Below are positions 1-8,854 of a DNA stretch of 34,314 bases, piece after piece (the first letter of the stretch is position 1; each line of letters opens with the position of its first letter). The stretch lies in assembly GCA_022824585.1 (NCBI GenBank), contig JAJDZN010000264.1, positions 1 through 34,314 on the forward strand. The letters are read 5' to 3'. The stretch is from Bryobacterales bacterium (GTDB lineage: Bacteria; Acidobacteriota; Terriglobia; Bryobacterales; UBA6623). A model generated the notes under the pieces. The model searched no databases. It was not told the origin of the DNA and worked only from the letters and a program-made list of their open reading frames with translations. The translations under genes and the position numbers were made by a program.

Positions 1-1
1 C

Positions 2-424
2 TACGGTAAGACTTCGCACTTCATCTGGCGCGACCCCGAAACCGTGCTGGCGTGGGCGTGGCACCCGACGCACGAGGACAAGTTCTACCTGTATGGGGAT
101 CGCACGGAAGAGACAGAGGTCATCGGCCCCGAGGTGATGCCCCTAAACGGCCATTGCACCTATCTGCCGGGCAACGCGTGGATCCTCAACGACACCTACC
201 CGGACGAGGATCGCCTGCAGCACCCGTACCTGTACGAGGTCAGCAGTGGCAGGCGCGTGCCGCTGGGGCACTTCTATTCCCCGCCTGAGTACAGCGGGGA
301 GTGGCGATGTGACACCCACCCTAGGTTCAGCCCGGACGGCACCAAGGTAGTCATCGATTCGCCGCACAGCGGCCAGGGCCGGCAGTTGCACCTGATCGAC
401 ATCTCCGAAATCGTCGGTGCATGA
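2..424 (+). CDS. Oligogalacturonate-lyase-like PD40 propeller protein, C-terminal 140 residues
   Basis: The reading frame is open from base 2, so the gene begins upstream of the window and only its C-terminal part is seen. The visible protein has SHFIWRDPE near its start, then NGHCTY, a TDTYPD-like segment (NDTYPDEDR), FYSPPEYSGEWRCD and HPRFSPDGTKVV, ending in a RQLHLIDI strand. Repeated SPDG blades and these His- and Arg-rich segments are what I know from bacterial oligogalacturonate-lyase-like beta-propeller proteins. That family acts on unsaturated pectin oligomers, but many environmental members are uncharacterised, so the substrate is inferred. The stop codon overlaps an ATG (ATGA at 421-424), and kdgD follows on the same strand, which fits a shared role in uronate or sugar-acid breakdown. 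Confidence 0.7.
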   Translation, partial: YGKTSHFIWRDPETVLAWAWHPTHEDKFYLYGDRTEETEVIGPEVMPLNGHCTYLPGNAWILNDTYPDEDRLQHPYLYEVSSGRRVPLGHFYSPPEYSGEWRCDTHPRFSPDGTKVVIDSPHSGQGRQLHLIDISEIVGA

Positions 425-486
425 GCGGCCAGCGGCGGTCTCCGCCGCGCCGAAGCTCCCAAACCGCGGGTGCGACAATGGGTCCC

Positions 487-1392
487 ATGACGCCGTCTGA
501 ACTGCGCTCGCGGCTGGAGGGCGTGATCGCTTTCCCGGTCACGAACTTCAAGTCCGACTATTCGCTGGACATCGATGCCTACCGGACCAACGTCGCCGAG
601 ATGGTGAAATTCCCGCTCTGTGCGGTGGTCGCCGCAGGCGGCACGGGAGAGCTGTACTCGGTGACGCCGGAAGAGCACTTGCAACTGGTCGAAGCCACGG
701 TGGCCGAAGCCGGGGGCAAGACCGCGGTGCTGGCGGGGGTCGGGTTCGGAGGCGGGCTGTCTGTCGAGCTTGCGCGGAAGGCTCAAGAGGCTGGCGCCGA
801 CGGCATCCTGATGTTTCCGCCCTATTACCCGAATGCCGATTTCGAGGGACTGGTGCGCTACTACAAGGCGATTGGCGAGGCGGTAGACCTAGGCTTGTTC
901 TTGTATTCGCGGGACACCGTCAACCTGAGTCCCTCGCAGGTCTTCCGGCTGGCATCAGAAATCCCGAACCTGATCGCGCTCAAGGAAGGGCAGGGAGACA
1001 TTCGCAACTACCAGCGCGTCATGGAGCGCTGCGGCGACAAGCTGCACTGGATCGGGGGGATCGGCGACGACATGGTCCCCGGCTACTACTCGATCGGCGT
1101 GCGCACCTACACCTCGAGCATTGCCACGATTGCCCCTCGGCTCTCGCTGCAACTGCACGAGCGAGCTTCGATGCTTGATTACCCCAGCTTGGGACGGCTT
1201 ATGCGCAACTACGTGCTGCCTCTGTACGCCATGCGTGCCCGCCGCAAGGGCTATGAGGTCAGCATCATGAAGAAAGCGATGGAAATCTTGGGCAAGCCGG
1301 CGGGCCCGGTCCGGCCTCCCCTGCCGGACGTGCGGCCGGAAGAGGTGAAAGAGCTGGAGTCGCTGATGGCCCGCTACGAGCCTGTCCTGTAG
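487..1392 (+). CDS. kdgD: 5-dehydro-4-deoxyglucarate dehydratase (DHDPS family)
   Basis: This enzyme dehydrates and decarboxylates 5-dehydro-4-deoxyglucarate to 2,5-dioxopentanoate (2-oxoglutarate semialdehyde) in glucarate/galactarate breakdown. The 301-residue protein is a TIM barrel of the DHDPS/N-acetylneuraminate lyase superfamily. It shows the GGTGELYSVT phosphate/carboxylate-binding loop, a catalytic-type Tyr near residue 140 (LYSRD) and the Schiff-base Lys near residue 166 (ALKEGQGD), with GIGDD further on. The ATG at 487 gives the family's usual length (about 300). An earlier in-frame ATG at 421 overlaps the previous stop but would add a basic, low-complexity leader; 478 is also possible. 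No clear ribosome binding site was seen. It is convergent with the helicase-nuclease operon, whose stop lies 4 bases beyond. The pathway partner (2-oxoglutarate semialdehyde dehydrogenase) is not in the window. Confidence 0.88.
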   Translation: MTPSELRSRLEGVIAFPVTNFKSDYSLDIDAYRTNVAEMVKFPLCAVVAAGGTGELYSVTPEEHLQLVEATVAEAGGKTAVLAGVGFGGGLSVELARKAQEAGADGILMFPPYYPNADFEGLVRYYKAIGEAVDLGLFLYSRDTVNLSPSQVFRLASEIPNLIALKEGQGDIRNYQRVMERCGDKLHWIGGIGDDMVPGYYSIGVRTYTSSIATIAPRLSLQLHERASMLDYPSLGRLMRNYVLPLYAMRARRKGYEVSIMKKAMEILGKPAGPVRPPLPDVRPEEVKELESLMARYEPVL

Positions 1393-1396
1393 GGTC

Positions 1397-4300
1397 TCAA
1401 CTCCCCTTGCGGCCGGCGGGCGCGACATCGCGCAGCGTCACCACTCCGAGCCGGATCCAGTTGATTCCCACGCCGAGCACGCGCATGTCCTGAGCAGTCA
1501 GGGCCGTGGCATAGGCGTCGAGCTGGCCGCGGTACTTCTGGAAGGCTTCGGCCGGATCGTCGATGTTGTCAGACTTGTGATCGATGACCCAGACGCCGCT
1601 TGCCGTGCGGGCGATCAGGTCGGCAGTTCCCGAAATCACGGAACCGTTCCCGTCCAGCATGAGCAGGGGCCACTCTCTGAGCACCTCTTGGCTGCCCATG
1701 TGACGGGCAAGCCAGGACTCGAACCGTTCGACGGCCGTGCCGATCGCCCCAATCGCGGCCGGAGTTGCCTCCACTCCCGTTAGTTCCGGCATCCGCGGCG
1801 CTAGGTCGGGGCGGCTTCCGAGCACCTCGAAGCAGCGGTGCAGGAACGTGCCCAATTCGGCGCCGCCCAGGTCGAGGTTCAAGATCAGGCCGTCGCTGTA
1901 GCGCTCTTGGCGCACCTTGAAGGCGGCGGCGCATCCCTCGTCTGTTTCTGACGGCTTGCGCGAATCCGGCGTCAGTTCGCTCGGCACACTTGCGGGCCGA
2001 ATCGCGCGCCTCCCCGTGACTGGCAGATCCCGCGGCGCTTCAGGGTCGGCGTTGCGTATCTCATCGGGCAGTTCGATGTGGCCTTCGGACGCTAGGCAAG
2101 GGATCTGCTTGCCATCGATCACAAGCGCGGCGTTTCGCTCGTCAGCGTTCTGACTGTTGCCACGCACAAGCCAGCAGTGGTTGCGCAGCAGTGACCAGAC
2201 ACTGCTGCTGGCCGGGACCTCTTGCGCTAGCTGCGTGCCGATGTCGTCTGCGACGGTCCTCCTAGCTGCCTCTCCGCCTTGGTCCGAGGCCAGCGCTTCA
2301 GCGATCCGCTGGAGGGCGCCGGCCTCTTCTTCCCATTGCTCTTCGAGGTACTCGGGCCATTCCAGGATCAAGCTGTCGCGAGCTCGCGTGAGGGCCACAT
2401 AGAGCAGGCGGCGAGCCTCGGTCTCGGCGGCTGTGCGGAGTTCGATTCGCGCCGCAACGTTTTGCTCCGGACACGCATAGTTCGGCCAGTAGACGATGCG
2501 TATTTGCTCTAGGAGGCGGGAGAGGTCGCCGAAGGATCCGTATCCAAGCGCTAGCTCCGGAAGACGTGCCCCGAACTTGTGATCCAACTGGCAGACTGCG
2601 ACAACCGGCCATTCGAGCCCCTTGGAGCTATGCCACGTGCGCAGCACGATGGCGTCTTCGTCCAACACCTTCTTTTCGGGCTGACGGTCGTCCTGCTCGG
2701 TCTTCGCCCTCAGCCAGGCGAGGAACGTCTGGATACCCGAGCCGTGATAGCCCCCGTGGGCGAGTGCCTCGCGGTTGGAGTTCATGAACTCCGCGGCCAA
2801 GCCCATCAGGTGGACGAGGTTCGCACGGGCCTGTTCGCCGTCCGGCCAGAGCGAGACGCGGTCGAACAGCTTGATGGCCGCCAGCGTATCCGCCACCAGC
2901 GCATAGACGGTCCGGTCCGCGACGCCGTCGGCCAGACCATCCAACTCGCGCAGCAAGGGATCCTCAACCCGGCCGCGCTCCATGAGCTGGCGCAGGCCTT
3001 CCTCCAGGCTCAGAGAGCCGAGTTCTGTGACGGCGAGATAAAGCGCCGCGTGCCGATCGGCGGAGTTGGCGAGGTACGACAGCGCGTACCACGCGAGTTG
3101 CACCGCCCGGGACTCCAGCCACCCATCCTCGGTACAGTTCACTCTTAACCCCGCCGCGCGCATGGTGCTTGCGTACGTCGCCAGCGCAGCGTGGGTCCGG
3201 CAGAGCACGGCGATGTCCCCGCCCCGCAAGCTGCGCGGGCGCTTCGTTTCCCGGTCGATCACTGTTTGGTTCGGATCCGCGAGCAACTGCTGGATTCGCA
3301 CGCCAATCGTGTAGGCCCTGGCTCGGCGACCTCCAGATCTGGTGTTCTTTCCGAACCACACGATTTCCAGCGGCTCCATCGGGCTGGCCGGCGCTTGGGC
3401 CTCGAGCGGGGCGTATTCGGGATTGGACGGAAACAGCGCCCGGCCGAAGGCGTTGATGGCGTGCATCAGTCTGGGCTGGGAGCGCCAGTTCTGGGTCAAC
3501 GGGCTGGCTTGCTCCGGGTTGTTGTCGATGAGCGCTTCAAACAGGCGCGGATCGGCGCCTTGGAAGCTCATGATGGCTTGCTTGAGATCGCCCACGATCA
3601 GCGTGGGGACGCCGGCATCGCGCAGCCTCCACAGCAACTCGAACTGGAGTGGGTTGGTGTCCTGAAACTCGTCCACGACCATGCAGTCGACGCGCCCGGC
3701 CAGTGTGTCCAGCACGGCCGGGTGCGTGCGCAGCAGGCGGCCCGCCATCGAGATCATGTCGTCGTAGTCGACCAAGCCGGCTTCCCGCTTGGCGTCGTCG
3801 TAGTCCCGGAGCGCTTCCTTGGCTGCGCTGAGCAGTGCGGTGACATGCTCGACAGAGTGCTCGAGCGGTCCCGGGTGCGTCCGTAGCCGTGCGGCCGCCT
3901 GCATCACTCGGTAGGCTAGCTCGTCGTACCGCTCCGGCAACTCCAGGCGCTTGTTTGACGTGCGCAGCGTCCTGAGCGCTTGCCACAGTCTCCAGTCATG
4001 TACCAGTGCGTCGGTACGCGCAGCCCGGGTGAGGTTGCGGAAGTCACGGATAAAGTCTTCTCGGGCTGCCTTGCTCCGGCCGTATACGCGGTCCATGGAG
4101 TCGGGGAACTCCCGCAGCAGCGCGGAGACCGCGCCCCGGACAGTCTTGCGAGTCGCTTCTTCGTCCGCAGTCTTGCCGTAGCGCCCGACGATGCTCTTCG
4201 CCGTTCTCGCGATCAGCGGACCGGTCTCGACATCTGAAACGGCGCCAATCGAGCGGAGGAGCCCAATCGCAGCTAAGATGTCGTCGCGAAAGATGTCGAC

Positions 4301-4738
4301 CGCGGCGCGATTGTTGGAGAAGTCGTAGGAATAGCCGAAGGCTTCGAGCCGCTCGGCGATCGTGTCGGACCTGTCGGTGCGTGCCAGCGCCCGGCGTATC
4401 AGCGTGCTCTGTTCGTAGTCGTTCAGAAGGCGTGGCTGTGGTGAAGCGCCGGCATCGAACGCGAATTCCGCGAGCACTCGCAAGCCAAAGCCATGGATCG
4501 TGGTGATATAGGCCTCCGACAGGCGCAAGGCGTCGTCGACGCGGCCCAGTTCCAGCAGCTTCGCGCTGATCCTCTCGCGCAGCTCGGTGGCGGCTGCCTC
4601 GGTATAAGTGACAGCCATGATCCTCTCGGGAGCGACCTTGCCTGCCGCGACCCACTCCCCCAGCTGCTGCTGGATCGCAAATGTCTTGCCGGAGCCGGCC
4701 CCGGCGGGAACGATGGTTAGTGGTTGCAGCGGTTTCAT
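1397..4738 (-). CDS. addA: AddA-like UvrD-family helicase/nuclease
   Basis: Large DNA helicase-nuclease of the RecB/AddA group (1113 residues), expected to process double-strand ends for recombination. From the N-terminus: Walker A AGAGSGKT (residues about 12-19), motif Ia (AVTYTEAAATELRERI), motif II VDEFQDTNP (about 352-360), NWRSQPRL, motif V TWHSSKGLEWP (about 700) and motif VI YVALTRARDSL (about 780). The C-terminus carries a RecB-type nuclease site, GTADLIAR (about 1033) followed by VIDHKSD (about 1049). The ATG at 4738 shares one base with the stop of the upstream gene (TGATG), so the two are translationally coupled; a TTG at 4741 is the alternative. The partner upstream is the PD-(D/E)XK AddB-like protein, the usual addB-addA order. 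No Chi-recognition residues can be judged by eye. RecB was considered, but no recC/recD accompany it. Confidence 0.85.
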   Translation of the reverse strand: MKPLQPLTIVPAGAGSGKTFAIQQQLGEWVAAGKVAPERIMAVTYTEAAATELRERISAKLLELGRVDDALRLSEAYITTIHGFGLRVLAEFAFDAGASPQPRLLNDYEQSTLIRRALARTDRSDTIAERLEAFGYSYDFSNNRAAVDIFRDDILAAIGLLRSIGAVSDVETGPLIARTAKSIVGRYGKTADEEATRKTVRGAVSALLREFPDSMDRVYGRSKAAREDFIRDFRNLTRAARTDALVHDWRLWQALRTLRTSNKRLELPERYDELAYRVMQAAARLRTHPGPLEHSVEHVTALLSAAKEALRDYDDAKREAGLVDYDDMISMAGRLLRTHPAVLDTLAGRVDCMVVDEFQDTNPLQFELLWRLRDAGVPTLIVGDLKQAIMSFQGADPRLFEALIDNNPEQASPLTQNWRSQPRLMHAINAFGRALFPSNPEYAPLEAQAPASPMEPLEIVWFGKNTRSGGRRARAYTIGVRIQQLLADPNQTVIDRETKRPRSLRGGDIAVLCRTHAALATYASTMRAAGLRVNCTEDGWLESRAVQLAWYALSYLANSADRHAALYLAVTELGSLSLEEGLRQLMERGRVEDPLLRELDGLADGVADRTVYALVADTLAAIKLFDRVSLWPDGEQARANLVHLMGLAAEFMNSNREALAHGGYHGSGIQTFLAWLRAKTEQDDRQPEKKVLDEDAIVLRTWHSSKGLEWPVVAVCQLDHKFGARLPELALGYGSFGDLSRLLEQIRIVYWPNYACPEQNVAARIELRTAAETEARRLLYVALTRARDSLILEWPEYLEEQWEEEAGALQRIAEALASDQGGEAARRTVADDIGTQLAQEVPASSSVWSLLRNHCWLVRGNSQNADERNAALVIDGKQIPCLASEGHIELPDEIRNADPEAPRDLPVTGRRAIRPASVPSELTPDSRKPSETDEGCAAAFKVRQERYSDGLILNLDLGGAELGTFLHRCFEVLGSRPDLAPRMPELTGVEATPAAIGAIGTAVERFESWLARHMGSQEVLREWPLLMLDGNGSVISGTADLIARTASGVWVIDHKSDNIDDPAEAFQKYRGQLDAYATALTAQDMRVLGVGINWIRLGVVTLRDVAPAGRKGS

Positions 4739-7515
4739 CAATCCCGAGGAACCGCCTCTGTGGCGAACAATTCGACGAGCGGGCTGAAATCCAATGCGAA
4801 GGCGGTGACCCCCCAGTCCTTCTTGAATGCCTCCCGGTCCTGTTGGTTGTTCATCTCAATCTCGCCCTTGCGCGCCTGCTCCAGGCGGTGGCGGATCTTG
4901 CTGATGGCCTCCCGGGCCACGTCGCCTTCGACGGCATGCCAGCCGATGACCCGATTCGAGCCCGGTGGCTCAGAATCGGAGAGGCAGACTTCGTCACGCA
5001 TGGTGAAGTAGACAATCCCGACTCTGTTGGCGGATACCGGACGCTTGGCGAGGGGAGCGTCGGCCGTCGGGTCCGGCCGTGCCGTGCGGCGGGCTTGGAT
5101 GTCGCCGTTCAGTGCCATCTCGCGGTACAGGCTTGCCTGGCTCTCATAGCCCCGCTCCATCCGGATGCGTCGGTCGTAGGACTTGGACCACTTGTAGTCC
5201 ACGATCAACGCGTAGTCGTCGCCAATGCCTAGGATCAGATCGGCTTTGCCGACAATCGAGATGCCCAGTGCCTTGCCGCGAAGCCACTGCTCGCTGGCGA
5301 GGACGCTTGCCCCGAGATCGTCCAGTACCCTGCGCCACGCCTTCGCCGCGCGAGCTGTCCCTGCGGCCAGTTCGCGCCGCTCGACGCGCCAGTGCGGGCT
5401 GCGGAAGAACGGGGCGTGCTGCTGGATGCGGCCGTCAAGTGCGGCCTCGACGCCTACGTCGATCTCCTGATCGGCGAGCAGTTCGCGCCCGGGGGGAAAC
5501 AAGTCCTCGAAGACTCCGTGGGCGAGGTTGCCCAGGACGGCCGGATCGGCCGCCTCGGGTGCCCACTGCAGCGGCTCGGCCTGGACTCTCCTAAGCAGCC
5601 ACGCGAGCGGTGATGTCAGCAGGGTCTCGAGACTGCTGGGGGATTCCGGGCGGGGGTTGCCGGCTCTGTCGGTTCGCAGGGCGATCAGGTCCCTACCAAG
5701 CCGGAGCGGTGCGCTGTAAAGCTGCCTTGCTGGAGTCGCTGTGCAACTCTTGGCTAGGGCTACATGCCGAATCCGCCCGCGCTCAGCCGCCGAGTCCAGC
5801 GTCGCAATCAAGCCCGGCGCTAGCGCGGGAGCCGTGAGCAAGCGCTCGATAAAGGGCAGGCTTTCTGACGGAGCAGCTGGCGTGCCGTCGGGGTTGCGGT
5901 GTGGCACCAAGAACGTGGCCGTGCCGGACGCGGCTCCCAGCTGTCTGCGGAAGAGCTCGCGCTGGCGGACTTGGCGCTCCGCCCTCAGTTCGAGCCGAAG
6001 GCCGAGCTCGTTCTTGATCTCGAGGCGTTCCGTCTCAGAGAACACGGCCGAAGTGCCTTGGCGGCCCGGATAGCGGCCATCGGTGAAGCCCAACACGAAT
6101 AAGTGCTGCACGGGCCTCCAAGGCTCCTCGCATTCCCGCCAGACCGTGACGCCTTCGAGATTGTGGTTCGGGCTAGCCCCACCGGAGATGAGCTCGGGAT
6201 TGATGGAGCGGCGTAGCGAGGTCCACTCGATCGTCTGCGCTCCCGCCAGTCGTCTGCGTATGCGTTCAACCGCTTCCCGCGCTCGGTGCGCGTGCGCGGC
6301 GAAACGATCGCCGCCATTGAGCAGGGAGGCAAAGTCGGCTAGGGCTTGCGAGAGCGTGGGTGCTTCGGCATCTCCACCCAGGAGCAGGTCCCGCATTCGC
6401 TTGGCACTCTCGCCACGCCGACTTGGCAGGCGCGGGCTGTAGTCGCCGTCCATGACAGCTTGGGCCATCTGTGCGCCGTCTTCCGCCGACCACGGCATGA
6501 GCCGAGAGGAGAAGCAGACCGCCAGCGCCATTGCGGGAGCGGGCCTTTGGCGGCAGAACAGGAAGTGGAACACAGCCTCGCTGCCAAGGTCGCGCTGCCA
6601 GCGCTCGATGGCCAATCCTGACAGGGCCAGCCCTCCCAGCCGGAAGGCGTCCTCGAGCGCCACGCTGTACTCGAAGCTGTCCGGCACGAGCAGGCCGATC
6701 GACCGGGGCTGGAGCGATGGGTCGGCGGCCAGCAGTTGCTGCGTCATTCCCGCCACGGTCTCGGCTTCTTGGTAGAAGTCGCGCACTCGCAGCCATTGCG
6801 CGGTCTCGTCCACGGGGGCTCTGGCGGCGCCGGGTTCAAACAGTCGGCGTTGTAGGATGCCAAGAGCCGAATCCGGATCGGCGCTGGGACGCTCCTGAAG
6901 GCACGCCTGAAGCGCCCGCGACAGCTCCCGCTCTGGCGAGACGCCAGCTATCGCGGCGTCATTGTTGAGCTTTTCGATCAGGGCGTCCTGCCAGCGAGAG
7001 GTGCGCGGCAATTCCTTGACGCGCTGTACGCAGAGCGGCTGGCGGACCTCTTCGGGATCGACCCGCAGCAAGCGCCTGATGGCCTCCAGGTCGGCGGGCA
7101 GGCGCGCTTCGAGCTGGTGGTAGAGCCGCTTGAAATCGCCCATCGCTCGTCGCGGACGATCGGCCAATCCGGCGAGTTCTAGGCCGGCCAGCGCCGTTTC
7201 GGGGTCCGAGGCCGAGACTGCCTCAACGAACTCCCGGCGCAGCGCGCGGGTGGTCTCGGTTGGGGCGGAGCCGAGGCTTTCCTGCCAAAACGCACCGTCA
7301 ATTCTTGCCAAGGCTTGCTCGAACTGTGTCTCATCGTCTGCCGGGACAGGGATGAAGTACGCTTCCCGCGCCCGGTTCAGCAGATCGTGCCACGTGCCCA
7401 CGGCGATCCCAGATCGCGCCCCGGCGGTGGCCAGTGTGCGTCGCAACCGGCGGCCGGCGCTGGTGTCTGGTACCAGCAGGAACTGAAGCGCGCGTTTCTG
7501 CGACATGCCGCCCAT
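4738..7515 (-). CDS. addB: AddB-like PD-(D/E)XK nuclease subunit
   Basis: 925-residue partner of the AddA-like helicase. The C-terminal third carries a RecB-family nuclease site: GKADLILG (about residue 755), IVDYKWSK (about 769), then a Q-containing helix (YESQASLYREMAL). The N-terminus (QFLLVPDTSAGRRLRRTL) occupies the place of the AddB N-terminal ATPase-like strand but has no Walker A GKS/T, so the helicase fold looks degenerate. Only one Cys is seen near the nuclease part (DEVCLSD), so the four-Cys iron-sulfur staple known from Bacillus AddB appears absent. The ATG at 7515 is chosen; ATG at 7506 (MSQKRAL) is an alternative. The frame is open further upstream but offers no start codon. It lies first in the operon, with a likely promoter in the AT-rich gap at 7590-7680. 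The family call is firm for the nuclease domain and moderate for AddB itself. Confidence 0.72.
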   Translation of the reverse strand: MGGMSQKRALQFLLVPDTSAGRRLRRTLATAGARSGIAVGTWHDLLNRAREAYFIPVPADDETQFEQALARIDGAFWQESLGSAPTETTRALRREFVEAVSASDPETALAGLELAGLADRPRRAMGDFKRLYHQLEARLPADLEAIRRLLRVDPEEVRQPLCVQRVKELPRTSRWQDALIEKLNNDAAIAGVSPERELSRALQACLQERPSADPDSALGILQRRLFEPGAARAPVDETAQWLRVRDFYQEAETVAGMTQQLLAADPSLQPRSIGLLVPDSFEYSVALEDAFRLGGLALSGLAIERWQRDLGSEAVFHFLFCRQRPAPAMALAVCFSSRLMPWSAEDGAQMAQAVMDGDYSPRLPSRRGESAKRMRDLLLGGDAEAPTLSQALADFASLLNGGDRFAAHAHRAREAVERIRRRLAGAQTIEWTSLRRSINPELISGGASPNHNLEGVTVWRECEEPWRPVQHLFVLGFTDGRYPGRQGTSAVFSETERLEIKNELGLRLELRAERQVRQRELFRRQLGAASGTATFLVPHRNPDGTPAAPSESLPFIERLLTAPALAPGLIATLDSAAERGRIRHVALAKSCTATPARQLYSAPLRLGRDLIALRTDRAGNPRPESPSSLETLLTSPLAWLLRRVQAEPLQWAPEAADPAVLGNLAHGVFEDLFPPGRELLADQEIDVGVEAALDGRIQQHAPFFRSPHWRVERRELAAGTARAAKAWRRVLDDLGASVLASEQWLRGKALGISIVGKADLILGIGDDYALIVDYKWSKSYDRRIRMERGYESQASLYREMALNGDIQARRTARPDPTADAPLAKRPVSANRVGIVYFTMRDEVCLSDSEPPGSNRVIGWHAVEGDVAREAISKIRHRLEQARKGEIEMNNQQDREAFKKDWGVTAFALDFSPLVELFATEAVPRD

Positions 7516-7614
7516 GCGTCGTAAGCAGCCTCGTCGATCAGTCCACGTGCTTCCGCAGGGGTGAATCCCCGTCGTCGACTCACCGATTAGGAACTAGCCT
7601 TTAGCATATACCAC

Positions 7615-7632
7615 TAATAGGAATTCCTATTA
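7615..7632. promoter_or_regulatory. 18-bp perfect palindrome, candidate operator
   Basis: TAATAGGAATTCCTATTA reads identically on both strands over all 18 bases. It lies about 100 bases before the addB-like start, just downstream (minus strand) of a TATAAT hexamer, at roughly +14 to +31 from the predicted transcription start. A dimeric repressor site is the simplest reading. It is too AT-rich for a terminator stem and has no T-run after it. Confidence 0.5.
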
Positions 7633-7652
7633 AATTTACTGTGATACAAGAG

Positions 7653-7658
7653 ATTATA
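7653..7658 (-). promoter_or_regulatory. -10 hexamer (TATAAT) for addB-addA operon
   Basis: The minus strand reads TATAAT in a block that is only 25% G+C over 7601-7660 (15 of 60 bases), against about 60% in neighbouring genes. No good -35 hexamer is seen at 16-18 bases; the nearest candidate is a weak TTTATC. The predicted leader to the addB-like ATG is about 130 bases and contains the 18-bp palindrome. Confidence 0.5.
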
Positions 7659-7714
7659 TAGGGAAGATTTAACAGATAAACTGACCCGGGCGCAGCGCAA
7701 GCAGGGCTCGCGGC

Positions 7715-8611
7715 TCAGGGAATGGGCTCGCCCCTGGCGAACGCTCGATCAGCATGCGCTTGCTGCAAGCGCAGCGTGAGGGGTCCCCTCGAGCCGTTGC
7801 CGACCATGCGGCCATCGACCTCTAGGACTGGTGCCAGCCCCCCCATGGTACCGGTCGTGAACACTTCGTCGGCGGTGTAGACCTCCGTGAGCGAGAGGTT
7901 CTTCTCGATCGGGCCCAGGCCTTCGTCTCGGGCCGCGTCAAGCACCGCGGCGCGCGTGATGCCGGGCAGGCAGCTGTCCGCGTGGGGCGTGAACAACGTG
8001 CCGTTCTTGACCACGAAGATGTTCGTGGCGTTGGTTTCTGACACGTAGCCGTGCAGGTCCAGCATGAGCGCGTCGTCAACTCCGGCCAGGTTTGCCTCGA
8101 TCTTCGCCAAGATGTTGTTGATTAAGTTGTTGTGATGGATCTTCGAATCGACGCACTGGGGGCTGTTGCGTCGTACCGAGGCGGTGATCAACCGGATGCC
8201 GGCTTGGTCGTACACCAGTGACTTCCACTCGGCCAGCACGATCAGCGTGCAGCCGGACTGGTTCCAATGCGGGCTCATGCCGGACGTGACCTTCTCGCCG
8301 CGAGTCAGCGTCAGCCGGACATGGGCCTCGTCGGACATCCCATTGGCTTGCAGCGTCTCGAACACGGCGCTGCGAACATCCGACCTGGACGGGACGCCGG
8401 CGAAGCGCATCGCGTGGGCGGAGGCGAACAGGCGGTCTAGGTGGGGGCCGAAGTCCGCGATTCGGCCTCGGTATACGCGCAGCCCCTCCCACACGGCATC
8501 GCCGCCTTGAACCGAACTGTCGAATACGGAAACCTTGGCATCGCGGCGGGGCAAGAGCTGGCCGCTGACGTGAACCAGGATGTCGGCGTTGCGTGGGTCG
8601 GGCAGTTGCAT
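7715..8611 (-). CDS. Fold-type IV PLP aminotransferase, branched-chain aminotransferase-like
   Basis: 298-residue PLP enzyme of the BCAT/D-amino-acid transaminase/ADC-lyase fold. Seen are the N-terminal strand VHVSGQLLPRRDAKVSVFD, GDAVWEGLRVYRGRI, HLDRLFASA, the Schiff-base Lys near residue 157 (DSKIHHNNL), the LDLHGYVSETNATNIFVVK segment and a TTGTMGG phosphate-binding loop near the end. These match branched-chain aminotransferases better than D-alanine transaminases, but the Lys region (KIHHNN instead of the KASGNY-like form) is atypical, so substrate is uncertain and no symbol is given. The ATG at 8611 gives the normal family length; the longer frame starts with a TTG at 8686 and a proline- and glycine-rich leader. 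It is transcribed in the same direction as, and upstream of, the addB-addA operon, separated by the AT-rich control gap. Confidence 0.8.
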   Translation of the reverse strand: MQLPDPRNADILVHVSGQLLPRRDAKVSVFDSSVQGGDAVWEGLRVYRGRIADFGPHLDRLFASAHAMRFAGVPSRSDVRSAVFETLQANGMSDEAHVRLTLTRGEKVTSGMSPHWNQSGCTLIVLAEWKSLVYDQAGIRLITASVRRNSPQCVDSKIHHNNLINNILAKIEANLAGVDDALMLDLHGYVSETNATNIFVVKNGTLFTPHADSCLPGITRAAVLDAARDEGLGPIEKNLSLTEVYTADEVFTTGTMGGLAPVLEVDGRMVGNGSRGPLTLRLQQAHADRAFARGEPIP

Positions 8612-8839
8612 CAGAGTGTGGGGCAGGGGGCTCGCCAGCTGGTGAGCCGGGGTGTTTTCTCCGCCGCAGGGGGCACGCTGGCTCAAAGTGATTGTGGCAG
8701 ACCGAAGACTGCCGACGTTGCCGGGCCACGACGGCAGAACTGCTGGTGACGCCGATTACATCACGGGCTTGCCCAGTCTTTGCACCGTTGCGGTCATTTT
8801 GCCGCACGCAAAGCCGTCCCGGAGCCCGGGTTGCTCGGA

Positions 8840-8845
8840 TATAAT
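8840..8845 (+). promoter_or_regulatory. -10 hexamer TATAAT, leaderless-type spacing
   Basis: A consensus TATAAT ends 9 bases before the ATG at 8855, so transcription would begin within a few bases of the start codon. No Shine-Dalgarno sequence lies between. No convincing -35 was found at 16-18 bases upstream. Confidence 0.5.
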
Positions 8846-8854
8846 CGCCGCAGC

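Noticed and set aside
7377..7583. Minus-strand frame with FTPAEARGLIDEAAYDAW extending upstream of addB
   Set aside because: In a different frame from addB, it overlaps the addB start and has no partner sequence; a chance frame is likelier.
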